The position numbers were made by a program, and so were the translations under genes. DNA of 64,000 bases. Source: Lysobacterales bacterium 15-68-25 (GTDB taxonomy: Bacteria; Pseudomonadota; Gammaproteobacteria; Xanthomonadales; Rhodanobacteraceae). Location of the stretch: positions 62,001 to 126,000 of the forward strand of contig NCKB01000006.1 of assembly GCA_002279065.1 (NCBI GenBank). The letters run 5' to 3'. The notes below the pieces were generated by a model. That model had not been told where the DNA came from. It worked only from the letters and a program-made list of their open reading frames with translations, and did no database searches. This document shows, one piece after another, positions 1-9,280 of the stretch (positions are counted from its first letter, which is position 1; each line of letters starts with the position of its first letter).

Positions 1-54
1 TTGTTCATGAGGCTACTCCCAGGGCGATGGATCGACGTGGCGGGGAAAGCGGAC

Positions 55-213
55 CTACTTGGCGGCGCGGCGGAAGAAGGCCACCACGGCCAGCACCAGG
101 AAGATCACGAACAGGATCTTCGCGATGCCCGCCGCCGTGCCGGCGATGCCGCCAAAACCGAACACGGCGGCAATGATGGCAATGACCAGGAAAACCAGAG
201 CGTAATGGAGCAT
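55..213 (-). CDS. DUF1328 (YtjA-type) small membrane protein
   Basis: This 52-residue protein is almost entirely hydrophobic. It has two predicted membrane segments (about residues 4-22 and 30-46) separated by a Gly/Ala stretch, and a short basic tail ending FFRRAAK. That layout and length match the DUF1328/YtjA family of small inner-membrane proteins of unknown function, often linked to stress. I chose the ATG at 213 because GAGGA lies upstream at normal spacing. A longer reading from 345 would add an implausible N-terminus. Nothing coding is seen between its stop and the window edge. Confidence 0.85.
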   Translation of the reverse strand: MLHYALVFLVIAIIAAVFGFGGIAGTAAGIAKILFVIFLVLAVVAFFRRAAK

Positions 214-348
214 GGCGCAATCCTCGTGGGGACGAATTGACGGGCGACAGGTTCGTGCCGGGAGGTCCGATTCACTCACAGCGGGCGCGTCGCCCACGTG
301 AAGAAGCGGGTCTCCGGACCGGAAAATGCGCGCCACCCGCGCCATCGC

Positions 349-1437
349 TCAGCGGCCGGCGTAGGTCACCCGGTACACCGCGCCGGCCAGGTCGTCGCTG
401 ATCAGCAGGCTGCCGTCCGGCAGCATCTGCACGTCGGCGGGGCGCCCCCAGGCCTTCTCGTCCTGCATGAAGCCGGTGACCAGCGGCTCGTAGGACAGCA
501 CCTTGTCGCCCTGCAGCCGGACGGTCATCACCCGGTAGCCGGACTTCTTCGTGCGGTTCCACGAGCCGTGTTCGGCGATGATGATCGCGTCCCGGTAGCT
601 CGCCGGGAACTGGTGCCCGGTATAGAAGCGCATGCCCAGCGAGGCCACGTGCGCGCCGAGCTTGAGGGCGGGCGCACGGTAGTCGCTGCAGCGCTTTCCC
701 TTGCCGAACTCCGGATCCAGCGTGTCGCCCTGGTGGCAATAGGGAAAGCCGAAGTGCTGGCCGGTGCGGGTGACCTCGTTGAGCGTGTCGCTGGGCATGT
801 CGTCGCCCATCAGGTCACGTCCATTGCTGGTGAACCAGAGCCGCTTCGTGCCCGGTTGCCAGTCGAAGCCGACCGAATTGCGGATGCCGTAGGCGACGTC
901 CTCCAGGCCGCTGCCGTCGGCGTTCATGCGGGTGATCTTGGCGTAGGCCTTGCCGCGGTCGCAGACGTTGCAGGGCGCGCCGATCGGCACGTAGAGCTTG
1001 CCGTCCGGCCCGAAGGCGATGAACTTCCAGCCGTGGTGCGTCTCGGTCGGAAAGGCGGCGCTGACCAGCTGCGGCGCCGGCGGATCGTCGAGGTGGTCCT
1101 CGATGTCGCGCAGCACCAGGATCCGGCTCACCGCAGAGACGTACAGGTCGCCATCCTTGAATGCCACGCCGACCGGCAGCTGCAGGCCGCTGGCGATCAC
1201 CCGCACCTTGTCGGCCACGCCATCGCCGTTGCTGTCGGTGAGCGCATAGACCTTGCCGGCGTCGTTGGAACCGACGAACACCGTGCCCTTCGCGCCGAGC
1301 GCGATCTCGCGGGCATCCGGCACCTGATCGGAGTACACGGCGATGTGGAAGCCCTTCGGCAGGGTCAGCCGGTCGAGGTGAACGGCGGCAGTCGCCGGCA
1401 GGGCGAACAGCGCCAGGAGGACGGCAAGCACGCGCAT
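349..1437 (-). CDS. PQQ-dependent sugar dehydrogenase-like secreted protein
   Basis: The 362-residue product begins with a signal peptide (cleavage near ATAA, residues 15-18). A beta-propeller of the glucose/sorbosone dehydrogenase family follows. Family-like features include the motif ETHHGWKFIAFGPDGKLY, a Cys pair in PCNVCDRG, and IIAEHGSWNR towards the C-terminus. Known relatives are periplasmic, use PQQ and calcium, and oxidise aldoses or sorbosone; the substrate here cannot be told from sequence. The ATG has a GAGGA ribosome-binding site about 7 nt upstream. It is transcribed away from the AAA ATPase gene. No PQQ synthesis genes are in the window. Confidence 0.85.
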   Translation of the reverse strand: MRVLAVLLALFALPATAAVHLDRLTLPKGFHIAVYSDQVPDAREIALGAKGTVFVGSNDAGKVYALTDSNGDGVADKVRVIASGLQLPVGVAFKDGDLYVSAVSRILVLRDIEDHLDDPPAPQLVSAAFPTETHHGWKFIAFGPDGKLYVPIGAPCNVCDRGKAYAKITRMNADGSGLEDVAYGIRNSVGFDWQPGTKRLWFTSNGRDLMGDDMPSDTLNEVTRTGQHFGFPYCHQGDTLDPEFGKGKRCSDYRAPALKLGAHVASLGMRFYTGHQFPASYRDAIIIAEHGSWNRTKKSGYRVMTVRLQGDKVLSYEPLVTGFMQDEKAWGRPADVQMLPDGSLLISDDLAGAVYRVTYAGR

Positions 1438-1547
1438 GGGACAATCCTCGGTCGGGGAACACGACGCACGATATACCGCGCGCGTGTCGCTTCGCGACCG
1501 CGGCAGGTGCCCTCTGCTACCGTTGTCGGCCTCATCGAGGGGCTGGC

Positions 1548-3023
1548 ATGAGCGAACTGCAGGACCTCACCACGCTGGTGCGCGCCACGACGCCGCTGCT
1601 GGTGATCGAGACGGTGGACGAGCAGCGGGTGATCGACTGCTTCCGGCATGTCATTTCGCAGTCGCTGCGGCCGCTGTGGCGCTGGACCATCACCGACGGC
1701 CTGGGCCGGCTCGACTTCGCCCACGCCGACCCGGACGTGCCGCCGGACGCCACCGCGACGCTCGAAGCAATCCGCGGCACCCCCGACCCCGGCGTGTTCC
1801 TGCTGTTCGACTTCCACCCGCTGGTGCGCTATGCGATGAGCCAGCGCATGCTGCGCGAGATCGTGCAGCGACACCGTTCGGCCGCGCACACGATGGTGCT
1901 GGTCGGTGCCAGGGTGGAGTTGCCGGAGGACCTGGAAGCCCTGGCGCTGCGCGTGCCGCTGGCGCTGCCGGACATCAAGGAACTGGCCGGCATCATGCGC
2001 GGCGAGGCGGCGGCCTGGCAGCGCGAGCATGGTCGGCGGCTGGAGGTGGACAACGAGGCGGCGCGCACTATCGTGCGCAACCTGGTCGGGCTGTCCGCCT
2101 CCGACGCGCGACGCATCGTGCGCAAGCTGATCTACAACGACGGCGCGCTCGGCCAGCACGACCTGCCGGAACTGATGCGCTCCAAGTTCGATCTGCTCAA
2201 CCGCTCCGGCCTGCTGCACTACGAATACGCCACCGCCAGCTTCGCCGACGTCGCCGGCGTGCGCCGCGTGCGCGAGTGGGTGCAGCGCCGGCGCGCCGTG
2301 TTCCTGTCGCCGGACGCGGCACCGATGCTCGATCCGCCGAAGGGCGTGCTGCTGCTCGGCGTGCAGGGCTGCGGCAAGAGCCTGGCGGCCAAGGCGATCG
2401 CCGGTGGCTTCGGTGTGCCGCTGGTGCGGCTGGACTTCGGCACGCTCTACAACAAGTACCAGGGCGAGACCGAGAAGAACCTGCGCGAGGCGCTGGCCAG
2501 CACCGAACTGCTGAGCCCCTGCGTGCTGTGGATCGACGAGATCGAGAAGGGCCTGGCCGGTGGCGGCGAGGACGGCGGCGTGTCGCGCCGCGTGCTCGGC
2601 TACCTGCTGACCTGGATGGCCGAGCGCAAGGCCAAGGTGTTCGTGGTGGCCACTGCCAACGCCGTGCACGAGCTGCCAGCCGAACTGCTGCGCAAGGGCC
2701 GTTTCGACGAGATCTTCTTCGTCGACCTGCCCACCGCACCGGTGCGCGCGGAGATCTTCCGGCTGCACCTGGAGCGCAGGAAGCTGCCGGTGGAGAGCTT
2801 CGACCTGCAGGCGCTGGCCGAGGCAAGCGAGGGTTTCTCCGGCGCCGAGATCGAACAGGCCATCGTCAGCGCGCTGTACGACGCCGTCGGCGCCGGCGCG
2901 TCGCCGGACCAGGCGCACCTGCTCGCCGCGCTGGCACAGACCCGGCCGCTGTCGGTGCTGATGCGCGAGCAGGTCGAGGCACTGCGCCACTGGGCCAGCA
3001 GCCGCTGCGTGCCGGCGGACTGA
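1548..3023 (+). CDS. AAA+ ATPase, Ycf46-like
   Basis: The protein has 491 residues. The N-terminal half (about 1-225) resembles the degenerate AAA-like domain of Ycf46 proteins. The C-terminal half is a classic AAA ATPase, with Walker A GVQGCGKS at 271-278, Walker B VLWIDEIE at 326-333 and a sensor/arginine region around RKGRFDEIFF. Ycf46 relatives in cyanobacteria affect photosynthesis and inorganic-carbon use; their role in proteobacteria is not established. The ATG has GAGGGG 5 nt upstream. It stops 8 bp before the convergent histidine-kinase gene ends. Confidence 0.85.
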   Translation: MSELQDLTTLVRATTPLLVIETVDEQRVIDCFRHVISQSLRPLWRWTITDGLGRLDFAHADPDVPPDATATLEAIRGTPDPGVFLLFDFHPLVRYAMSQRMLREIVQRHRSAAHTMVLVGARVELPEDLEALALRVPLALPDIKELAGIMRGEAAAWQREHGRRLEVDNEAARTIVRNLVGLSASDARRIVRKLIYNDGALGQHDLPELMRSKFDLLNRSGLLHYEYATASFADVAGVRRVREWVQRRRAVFLSPDAAPMLDPPKGVLLLGVQGCGKSLAAKAIAGGFGVPLVRLDFGTLYNKYQGETEKNLREALASTELLSPCVLWIDEIEKGLAGGGEDGGVSRRVLGYLLTWMAERKAKVFVVATANAVHELPAELLRKGRFDEIFFVDLPTAPVRAEIFRLHLERRKLPVESFDLQALAEASEGFSGAEIEQAIVSALYDAVGAGASPDQAHLLAALAQTRPLSVLMREQVEALRHWASSRCVPAD

Positions 3024-3031
3024 GCCTCGAC

Positions 3032-4435
3032 TCAGTCTCCTGGCGGTAGCGGAAACGCCAGGGTCACCACCAGGCCGGGCGACGCATCGTCCAGCACCAG
3101 CGCCGCGCGATGCAGCTCGGCGACCGAGCGCACCAGGGCCAGGCCCAGGCCGTTGCCCTCGGTGTGGCGACTGCGGTCCAGCCGCATGAACGGCTGCAGC
3201 ACCTGCGCGTGCTCGTGCGGGGGGATGCCCGGGCCGTCATCGCGCACGCCGGCATGCAGCTCGTCGCCGACGCGCTGGAGTTCCAGCGTGATCCGCGTGC
3301 CCGGCGGGGTGTGGCGGATCGCGTTCTCGATCAGGTTGACGAAGGCCTGCACCAGCAGGCTGCGGTCGCCCGATACCGGCGGCTGCGGCGTGATCCGCGC
3401 GTCGAGATGATGCCCTTCGGCTTCGGCCACGGCGGCATAGGCATCGACCAGTTCCGCCAGCACCGCGGCGAGATCCACCGACGCGAAGCCACTGCGCATC
3501 TCGCCCGACTCGATGCCGGCGATGCGCAGCAGCGCCTGGAACACGTCTAGCAGGCCATCGATCTCGGCCAGCGCGGCATCGACGGCCGCCTCGTGGGATG
3601 CCGGGTGCGGCAGCGGGGTGCGCAGCTGCTCGAGCCGGCGGCGCAGCCGGGTCAGCGGCGTGCGCAGGTCGTGTGCGATGTCGGCGCCCAGTCGGCGTAC
3701 GTCGGCCAGCAGCGAGGCGATGCGGTCGAGCATCTGGTTCACGGTGAGCGCGATCATGTCCAGCTCGTCGCCCGCGCCGCGCAGCGGCATGCGGTGGTCC
3801 AGGTCGCCGTCGCTGATCCGCTCCGCCGCCGCCGACATCGCGCCGACCCGGCGCAACAGCTGGCGTCCGATCAGCCAGCCGACCACCAGCGACACCGCCA
3901 CGATCAGTGCCAGCGCGAGCAGGAAGATCCGCTCCGCGACCTCACGCATGTGCTGGATGTAGTAGGCATCGCGCCCCACCACCAGCCAGCCGCCGCGTGC
4001 GGTGCGGACGGTGTACAGGGTCAGCAGGTGCGCGCGCGGGCTTGGTGCGAGCGAGGTGGCGCGAGGCGTCAGGCGCTGTTTCGTCCAGCCCTCGCGCGCG
4101 GGCCGTTCGTCCAGGTTGCCGGCCAGCTTGATGCCGTTGCCGGCATACAGCGCATACCAGCGCTCCAGGCCGGCGCCGAGGATGATGCGCTCCTCGATCT
4201 CGGTACTGAGCGCATCCAGCCCGCGCTGGTAGGACAACAGCGCCAGGTCGCGCGCGTCGGCGACCAGCTCCTGCCGCTGTTCCGAACGCGCCTCGCGCTC
4301 GGTGCCCAGCCACAGCACCGCGGCGGTGAGCAGCGAGGACAGCGAGAACATCCCGGCCAGGATCAGCGCCAGTCGGAACGCGCTGGTCTGCCTATGCCGG
4401 ACCGGTCGGGAGCTGGAGGCGATAACCGTAGCCAC
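3032..4435 (-). CDS. Sensor histidine kinase (HAMP-HisKA-HATPase)
   Basis: The membrane sensor kinase has 467 residues. It has a first membrane segment at about 22-44, a periplasmic sensor of about 120 residues, a second segment at about 169-190 and a HAMP linker. The HisKA box has the phospho-accepting His255 in DIAHDLRTP. The ATPase domain has an N box (NLIENAIRH) and G boxes (DDGPGIPP, GNGLGLALV). The start appears to be GTG and overlaps the response-regulator gene by 44 nt, so the two should be co-translated as one two-component system. The stimulus is unknown. The kinase ATPase region is complete. Confidence 0.9.
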   Translation of the reverse strand: MATVIASSSRPVRHRQTSAFRLALILAGMFSLSSLLTAAVLWLGTEREARSEQRQELVADARDLALLSYQRGLDALSTEIEERIILGAGLERWYALYAGNGIKLAGNLDERPAREGWTKQRLTPRATSLAPSPRAHLLTLYTVRTARGGWLVVGRDAYYIQHMREVAERIFLLALALIVAVSLVVGWLIGRQLLRRVGAMSAAAERISDGDLDHRMPLRGAGDELDMIALTVNQMLDRIASLLADVRRLGADIAHDLRTPLTRLRRRLEQLRTPLPHPASHEAAVDAALAEIDGLLDVFQALLRIAGIESGEMRSGFASVDLAAVLAELVDAYAAVAEAEGHHLDARITPQPPVSGDRSLLVQAFVNLIENAIRHTPPGTRITLELQRVGDELHAGVRDDGPGIPPHEHAQVLQPFMRLDRSRHTEGNGLGLALVRSVAELHRAALVLDDASPGLVVTLAFPLPPGD

Positions 4436-5078
4436 GCACCGTCTCGATGAAGCTCGCGCCGCCGGCGTCGCGCACCTTGCCGCGCAGCCGCGACATGTGG
4501 GTCTCGACCACGCTGGTGCGGGGGCTGAAGTGGAAGTGCCAGACCTGCTCGAGCAGCATCGAGCGGGTCACCACATTGCCGGCGTGGCGCAGCAGGATGT
4601 CGAGCAGGCGGAATTCGGTGGGGGTCAGCTCCAGCCGCTCGCCGCGGCAGCTGGCCGAGTGGCGCACGGGATCGAGCACCAGCGGGCCCCACTCCAGCAG
4701 CGGCGATTCGCGGTTGAGCGCCGGCCGGCGCGACAGCGCGCGCAGGCGCGCCACCAGCTCGGCCATCGAGAACGGCTTGCCGAGGTAGTCGTCGGCACCG
4801 GCGTCCAGCCCCTCGATGCGCTGGGCGGTCTCGCACAGCGCGGTGAGCATGATGATGCGCGACTGCACCTCCGCATTGCGCACCGCCCGGACGAAGCTGA
4901 TGCCGTCCAGCCCGGGCAGCTTGCGGTCGACCACGATGCCGTCGAACTTGCCCTGTACGGCCAGCGCCAGCCCTTCGCGGCCATCGCCGACGGCTTGGGT
5001 GACATAACCCTCTTCGTAGAGCCCGCCGTCGATCCATTCGCGGGTGTCCCGGTCGTCTTCGACGATCAGAATGCGCAA
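4392..5078 (-). CDS. OmpR-family response regulator
   Basis: A receiver domain (LRILIVEDDRD..., phospho-acceptor Asp51 in VVDRKLPG) is followed by an OmpR/PhoB winged-helix DNA-binding domain ending in the usual RGYGYRL motif. An ATG at 5183 gives 263 residues, but its first 35 are low-complexity and it abuts the upstream stop codon. I prefer the TTG at 5078, which has GGAG at good spacing and places the acceptor Asp at the usual position near 51. It is the partner of the overlapping histidine kinase. Its target genes are unknown; the neighbouring secreted phosphodiesterase on the same strand is a candidate. Confidence 0.88.
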   Translation of the reverse strand: MRILIVEDDRDTREWIDGGLYEEGYVTQAVGDGREGLALAVQGKFDGIVVDRKLPGLDGISFVRAVRNAEVQSRIIMLTALCETAQRIEGLDAGADDYLGKPFSMAELVARLRALSRRPALNRESPLLEWGPLVLDPVRHSASCRGERLELTPTEFRLLDILLRHAGNVVTRSMLLEQVWHFHFSPRTSVVETHMSRLRGKVRDAGGASFIETVRGYGYRLQLPTGPA

Positions 5079-5183
5079 GGCACGCTCCGACTCACTGTCG
5101 CCATCGGGCCCGTCGCGGCCGCCTCCGGCATTCGGATCGCCCACGTTAGGTGGCGAAAGTGACGGACCGATGACGCGCTGCAT

Positions 5184-6698
5184 TCAGTGCGCCACGCGTG
5201 CCGACGAGGCCGACAGCGCGGTCCAGCGCACGCCCGGAAGGGTCGGGGTGCCCTGCTCGTGCACCGCCTGCAGCGCCTCCGGATCCAGCCCGAGCGCGGC
5301 CAGCACGGTCGGCGCCACCTGGGTGGTGGAGACCGGTGCGTCCAGCCTGCGCCCCGGTTCCGGCAGCATCGGCCCGGCCACCAGCAGGGCGACGTGGGTG
5401 TCGTCGGTATCGAAGCCGCCGTGCTCGGCGCGCTTGGTCGCGCCGGGCTTGGCGTAGATCACCCCGGGCTGCGGGATCACGATCAGGTCCGGCGTGCGCA
5501 CGTCATGCGCCGGCGAGGGAAACAGCAGGCCGAGAGCACGACCCCACAGCACGCGCTCGATGCCGAGGCGTTCGCGGTCGGCCAGCAGGGTGCGCGCGAC
5601 GGTGCCGGTGGTGCGCTCGTCGTGCAGCCAGACCAGGGCGCTGCGGTCGGTGGTGAGCTGCGCCGGTTCGCCATCCGCGGCGGCGGCGATCACCGCGCGC
5701 AGCGCCTTGTTCGACACGTGCCGCAGCTGGTCCGGATCGACCGGGCCGTTGCCATGCTTGGCGGTGAGGATCACCAGCGTGCTGGTGTCGAGGTGACGAC
5801 GGGCCAGCTCGTCCATCAACTGGCCGATCAGCGTGTCGACATGGGTGAGCGCGGCGTCCAGCGACGGAGTCGGCGTGCCGTCGGCGTTCTGGTAGCCGGC
5901 CAGTTTCTCCGCCACGTTCACGCTCTGCAGGTTGAGCCCGAACAGGGTCGGCACCGGCGCGCGGGTGCGGCCGTCGTGGCGGTAGCCGTCCACTTCGCGG
6001 ATCACCGCCTGCATCTTGCCGGTGTCGTAGGTCTCGGTGCGGGCGATCGAGGCGGTCACCGCGTCGGTGTCCGGGTGGTCCTCGCCGTCGGTGCCGATCT
6101 CCGGTGTGTACAGGTCGGCCACGCCGTCGCCGGACGGGCCCTGCACGATCGCGTAGGACGGGTGCTTGTCCGCCCAGGCGGTGTAGCCGCCGCCGCCACG
6201 CACCACGTTGAAGATGGTGTTCACCCGCAGGTACTGCCACGGGTAGACCGGGCGGCAACCGTGCGCGGGATCGCGCGGCAGCTTGCTGGCGTCGATGCCC
6301 TGGCCATCGGGCGCGTCCACCGCCTCGTTGAACTTCGCGTGCGCGCCGGTGGCGGTGCACGGGCCGGTGGGCGGCGCCAGCGAGCGGTCCCAGGTGTTGT
6401 CGTAGTAGACGCCGGTGGCGGCGGGCGTGCCGCCGGTGACCAGCGCCAGTAAACCGGGGAATGAGTCGGCCGGCACCACCGTATTGGCATGCGTGTACTC
6501 GACGCCCCGGGCCGCCAGTGCGGCGAGATGGGAGTCGGGATGGATCTCGATGTAGTTGCGCAGGTCCAGCGCATGCAGGCCGTCGACGCTGATCAGCAGC
6601 ACGTGACGGATCGGCCCGCGCATCGGCGCGGCATGCAGGGAAGCGGCACCGGAAAGCAGCAGGGCCAGGCCGGTACGGAACAGGGAAGCTGGACGCAT
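5184..6698 (-). CDS. Secreted alkaline-phosphatase-superfamily phosphodiesterase
   Basis: The product is about 504 residues with a signal peptide ending near HAA. It belongs to the type I phosphodiesterase/nucleotide pyrophosphatase branch. A metal-binding Asp sits in LLISVDGLH, a likely nucleophile Ser in PADSFPGLLAL, and more metal ligands in TAKHGNG and AEHGGFDTDDTH. The substrate cannot be told; phosphodiesters, phosphonates or sulfate esters are all possible. Starts at ATG 6698 or GTG 6707 are both possible, and neither has a convincing ribosome-binding site. The stop codon directly abuts one possible start of the response-regulator gene. Confidence 0.8.
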   Translation of the reverse strand: MRPASLFRTGLALLLSGAASLHAAPMRGPIRHVLLISVDGLHALDLRNYIEIHPDSHLAALAARGVEYTHANTVVPADSFPGLLALVTGGTPAATGVYYDNTWDRSLAPPTGPCTATGAHAKFNEAVDAPDGQGIDASKLPRDPAHGCRPVYPWQYLRVNTIFNVVRGGGGYTAWADKHPSYAIVQGPSGDGVADLYTPEIGTDGEDHPDTDAVTASIARTETYDTGKMQAVIREVDGYRHDGRTRAPVPTLFGLNLQSVNVAEKLAGYQNADGTPTPSLDAALTHVDTLIGQLMDELARRHLDTSTLVILTAKHGNGPVDPDQLRHVSNKALRAVIAAAADGEPAQLTTDRSALVWLHDERTTGTVARTLLADRERLGIERVLWGRALGLLFPSPAHDVRTPDLIVIPQPGVIYAKPGATKRAEHGGFDTDDTHVALLVAGPMLPEPGRRLDAPVSTTQVAPTVLAALGLDPEALQAVHEQGTPTLPGVRWTALSASSARVAH

Positions 6699-6748
6699 GG
6701 AGGGCACTCATGGCACGGCGTACGTCATTCGCGACGCACGCCCGGAAG

Positions 6749-6784
6749 AAAAAACGGCCCGCCGGCGCGAACGCCGACGAGCCG
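6749..6784 (-). terminator. Rho-independent terminator of the TonB-dependent receptor gene
   Basis: Read on the minus strand, a 13-bp stem with two G-U pairs encloses a TTCG tetraloop and is followed by six T residues. It starts 11 bp after the receptor stop codon. This is one of the cleanest intrinsic terminators in the window. Confidence 0.9.
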
Positions 6785-6794
6785 CCGCGGAGAC

Positions 6795-9158
6795 TCAGCG
6801 CAGGGGAACGTCGAACGAGAACGTCACGCTGCGCCCGGCCGGGGTGAAGAACAGCGGCACGCCGCCGCCGGTGTAGCCGCCCAGGTCGTTGAGCGGACGG
6901 TTGTCGCCCAGGTTGAACACCTGCAGGGCGAGCTTGCTGCCCTTCGGCAGCAGCAGCGCTTCCGGCAACGTGTAGTTGACCGACAGCGTGGTCAGGGTGA
7001 GCGGTGCGAAGCGGTAGACGCCGATGGTGTTGCCGGCCGCGTCCTGGGCCAGGTCGCCGTACTGGGCGCCGGTGTACTTAGCCATCAGCGAGGCGTACCA
7101 GACGCCCTGGCGCCAGATCACGCCGGCGGAGGCGGTGTACTTCGGCACCATCGCCAGCTGCACGCCGCTGCTGTTCTGCGTGGCCTTGTTGTAGCTGGCG
7201 TTGCCGTAGACGCTGAAGCCCTCGCCGACCAGGTAGCTGGCCTCGATCTCGCCGCCGCGGTACTTGGTGCCGCCGAGGTTGGAGAAGATCGTCTCGCCGG
7301 CCACCTTGTGCTTGGTCACCTGGTTGGTGAAGTTGATCGCGTAGACGTCGGCGGCCAGGTTCAGGCGGTCGCCCTGCCACACCGTGCCGAGCTGGTAGTT
7401 GGTGGTGGACTGGGTGCTTACGTTCTGGTCGGCGACGCGCGGGTCCGGCACGTAGAACAGGTTCTCGTTCGGCGCGAGGTAACCCTTGGCTGCCTGCAGG
7501 TAGGCGGTCCAGCCGTCGTCGATGCGGTAGTGCAAGTCGATCGCCGGCAGCAGGTCGCGCCAGGTCTGCGCGTAGTCCTGCGGCGCGCCGACCTTCTGCT
7601 GCACCGGGGCGACGTCGTGGCGGTGGAAGTAGACGTACTTCAGGCCCGGCGTCACGGTCAGCGCATCGGTGACGTTCCAGGCGTATTCCAGATACGGCTG
7701 CGCGGTGAGGAAGGTTCCGTCGATGCGGCGGTCGGTGGCGGCGAGCGGGCTGGCCGCGTTGTAGGCCCCGCCGTTGCTGAAGTCGATCTCGGCCTTGTAG
7801 CGGTGGTAGAGCTGCTTGTTCACCCACAGGCCGTAGCGCAGCTCGCCCGGACCGAGGTCCTGGGTCAGGCGCAGCATGTCGCCCCAGTTGCGGTACAGGT
7901 TGTACATCTTCTGGCCGGGCACGTTGTCGGCGCCGTAGATGGTGCCGTTGGTGCTGCCCGCACCGTCCGGGAAGGTGCCGTCGCCGGGCGAGCCGGCCGG
8001 ACCGTTGAGGCTGCCGTAGTCGTAGTTGCCGCCGTTCGGGTCGTTGCCGTTCCAGCCGCGGTGGTAGTAGGCGTAGGTGTAGAGCTTGTTGTCGACGGTC
8101 GCGCCGTCGAGGTCGCTGTGCACGCCGATGTACTCGAAGTCCGAGTTGATCGTGTCGCCGTTGTAGCCGGTGAAATCCTGGCTGGCCGGATTGCTGGACA
8201 GGCCGTAGTTGCCGCCCAGCTGCTGCATCTGGCCGGGCATGGTGCTGGTGAACGGCGGCGCGCCGTTGTTCACCGCCACGTACGGATACGAGGTGGCGCC
8301 GAGGATCGCCGCGTTGCTGCCCGAGTTCTGGTTGGTCATCGCCACCAGGGTCAGCTCGGTGTGGTCGCCGATCGGCTTGACCGCCTTGGCGAACAGGTTG
8401 CTGCGATCCATGTTGGCGCCGGTGAGGTAGCCGTCCGACTTCACCTTGCGGTAGTCGATGAAGGCGCGCAGGCCGCCGTAGTTCTCCATCGTGCCGGTGT
8501 CGAACGAGCCACCGAGCAGGCGCGTGGCGAAGCTGCCGTAGCTGCCGTAGATGTGCGCCACGGTGTCGGATTCCGGCGCGCGGGTGTTCATGCCGACGGT
8601 GCCGCCGAAGGTGGCGAAGCCGACCTGGGAAGCGTTGCCCGGGCCGCGGTCGACGCTGATCGCGCCGAGGTCCTGCGACATGAAGTAGTCCGGCGAGTGG
8701 TGAGTGAAGTCGTTCGGATCGCCGACCGGGATGCCGTCCATGGTGAGGTTGAACTCGCCGTCCTTGAAGCCGCGGATGCTGAGGTCGCGGCTCTCGGTGA
8801 GGCCCGAGCCGTTCGGCTCGTGGTCGCTCACGCTGGGCATCAGCGCGATGGCGTCGGCGTAGGTCCCGGTAGGGGCGGTGCTGTTGGTGATGAAGTCGCG
8901 ATCCATCACCGACTTCGGCTGCGTGGCGCTGAGTGGCGTGGTGGCGGGCACCTGCTGCAGCGACAGCGTGTCGGCGGTGACCTTCACCGTCGACATGTCC
9001 TTGACCGGATGCGCCGCGGCGGCCGCGGCCGCGGTCGAAGGCGCGCCAGCAGCAGCGTTGTCGGAGGGCTGCTCGGCCGCAGCAACGGTCATGGGTGCCA
9101 GCGCGGCCGCGACAGCCAGTGCCAGGACAGTGGTGGAGGGAAGCAGTCGCAACGGCAT
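6795..9158 (-). CDS. TonB-dependent outer-membrane receptor
   Basis: The receptor has 787 residues: a signal peptide, an Ala-rich linker, a possible TonB box near STVKVTA, a plug domain (MDRDFI ... SIRGFKDGEFNLTMDGIPVGDPND) and a long 22-strand-type beta-barrel ending in a terminal aromatic-rich strand (VTFSFDVPLR). It would import a siderophore, vitamin or carbohydrate using the TonB/ExbBD complex encoded at 47.6-49.9 kb. The ligand is not inferable. ATG 9158 is preferred over TTG 9164 because GGAG is better spaced. A hairpin lies just upstream of its ribosome-binding site. It ends at a strong terminator. Confidence 0.92.
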   Translation of the reverse strand: MPLRLLPSTTVLALAVAAALAPMTVAAAEQPSDNAAAGAPSTAAAAAAAHPVKDMSTVKVTADTLSLQQVPATTPLSATQPKSVMDRDFITNSTAPTGTYADAIALMPSVSDHEPNGSGLTESRDLSIRGFKDGEFNLTMDGIPVGDPNDFTHHSPDYFMSQDLGAISVDRGPGNASQVGFATFGGTVGMNTRAPESDTVAHIYGSYGSFATRLLGGSFDTGTMENYGGLRAFIDYRKVKSDGYLTGANMDRSNLFAKAVKPIGDHTELTLVAMTNQNSGSNAAILGATSYPYVAVNNGAPPFTSTMPGQMQQLGGNYGLSSNPASQDFTGYNGDTINSDFEYIGVHSDLDGATVDNKLYTYAYYHRGWNGNDPNGGNYDYGSLNGPAGSPGDGTFPDGAGSTNGTIYGADNVPGQKMYNLYRNWGDMLRLTQDLGPGELRYGLWVNKQLYHRYKAEIDFSNGGAYNAASPLAATDRRIDGTFLTAQPYLEYAWNVTDALTVTPGLKYVYFHRHDVAPVQQKVGAPQDYAQTWRDLLPAIDLHYRIDDGWTAYLQAAKGYLAPNENLFYVPDPRVADQNVSTQSTTNYQLGTVWQGDRLNLAADVYAINFTNQVTKHKVAGETIFSNLGGTKYRGGEIEASYLVGEGFSVYGNASYNKATQNSSGVQLAMVPKYTASAGVIWRQGVWYASLMAKYTGAQYGDLAQDAAGNTIGVYRFAPLTLTTLSVNYTLPEALLLPKGSKLALQVFNLGDNRPLNDLGGYTGGGVPLFFTPAGRSVTFSFDVPLR

Positions 9159-9169
9159 GAGCAAGATCT

Positions 9170-9194
9170 CCGGGACGAGAGGAAAGCGTCCCGG
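9170..9194 (-). promoter_or_regulatory. Hairpin in the TonB-dependent receptor leader
   Basis: An 8-bp perfect inverted repeat (CCGGGACG / CGTCCCGG, 9-nt loop) lies immediately upstream of the receptor gene. Its 3' arm on the minus strand runs into the GGAG of the ribosome-binding site, so folding could limit ribosome access. I see no match to known TPP or cobalamin riboswitch cores in the 122-bp leader. A regulatory role is inference. Confidence 0.35.
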
Positions 9195-9280
9195 CCATGC
9201 TCTGGGCCGGCGATGGCGGCGGCTTTACCGTGGGCTGCCGATCACTGCTCGGAAACCTTACGAAACCGCAAGCCGCGCGG

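Noticed and set aside
9159-9280. Possible TPP or cobalamin riboswitch before the receptor gene
   Set aside because: The conserved core elements of either class are not visible; only a short hairpin remains.
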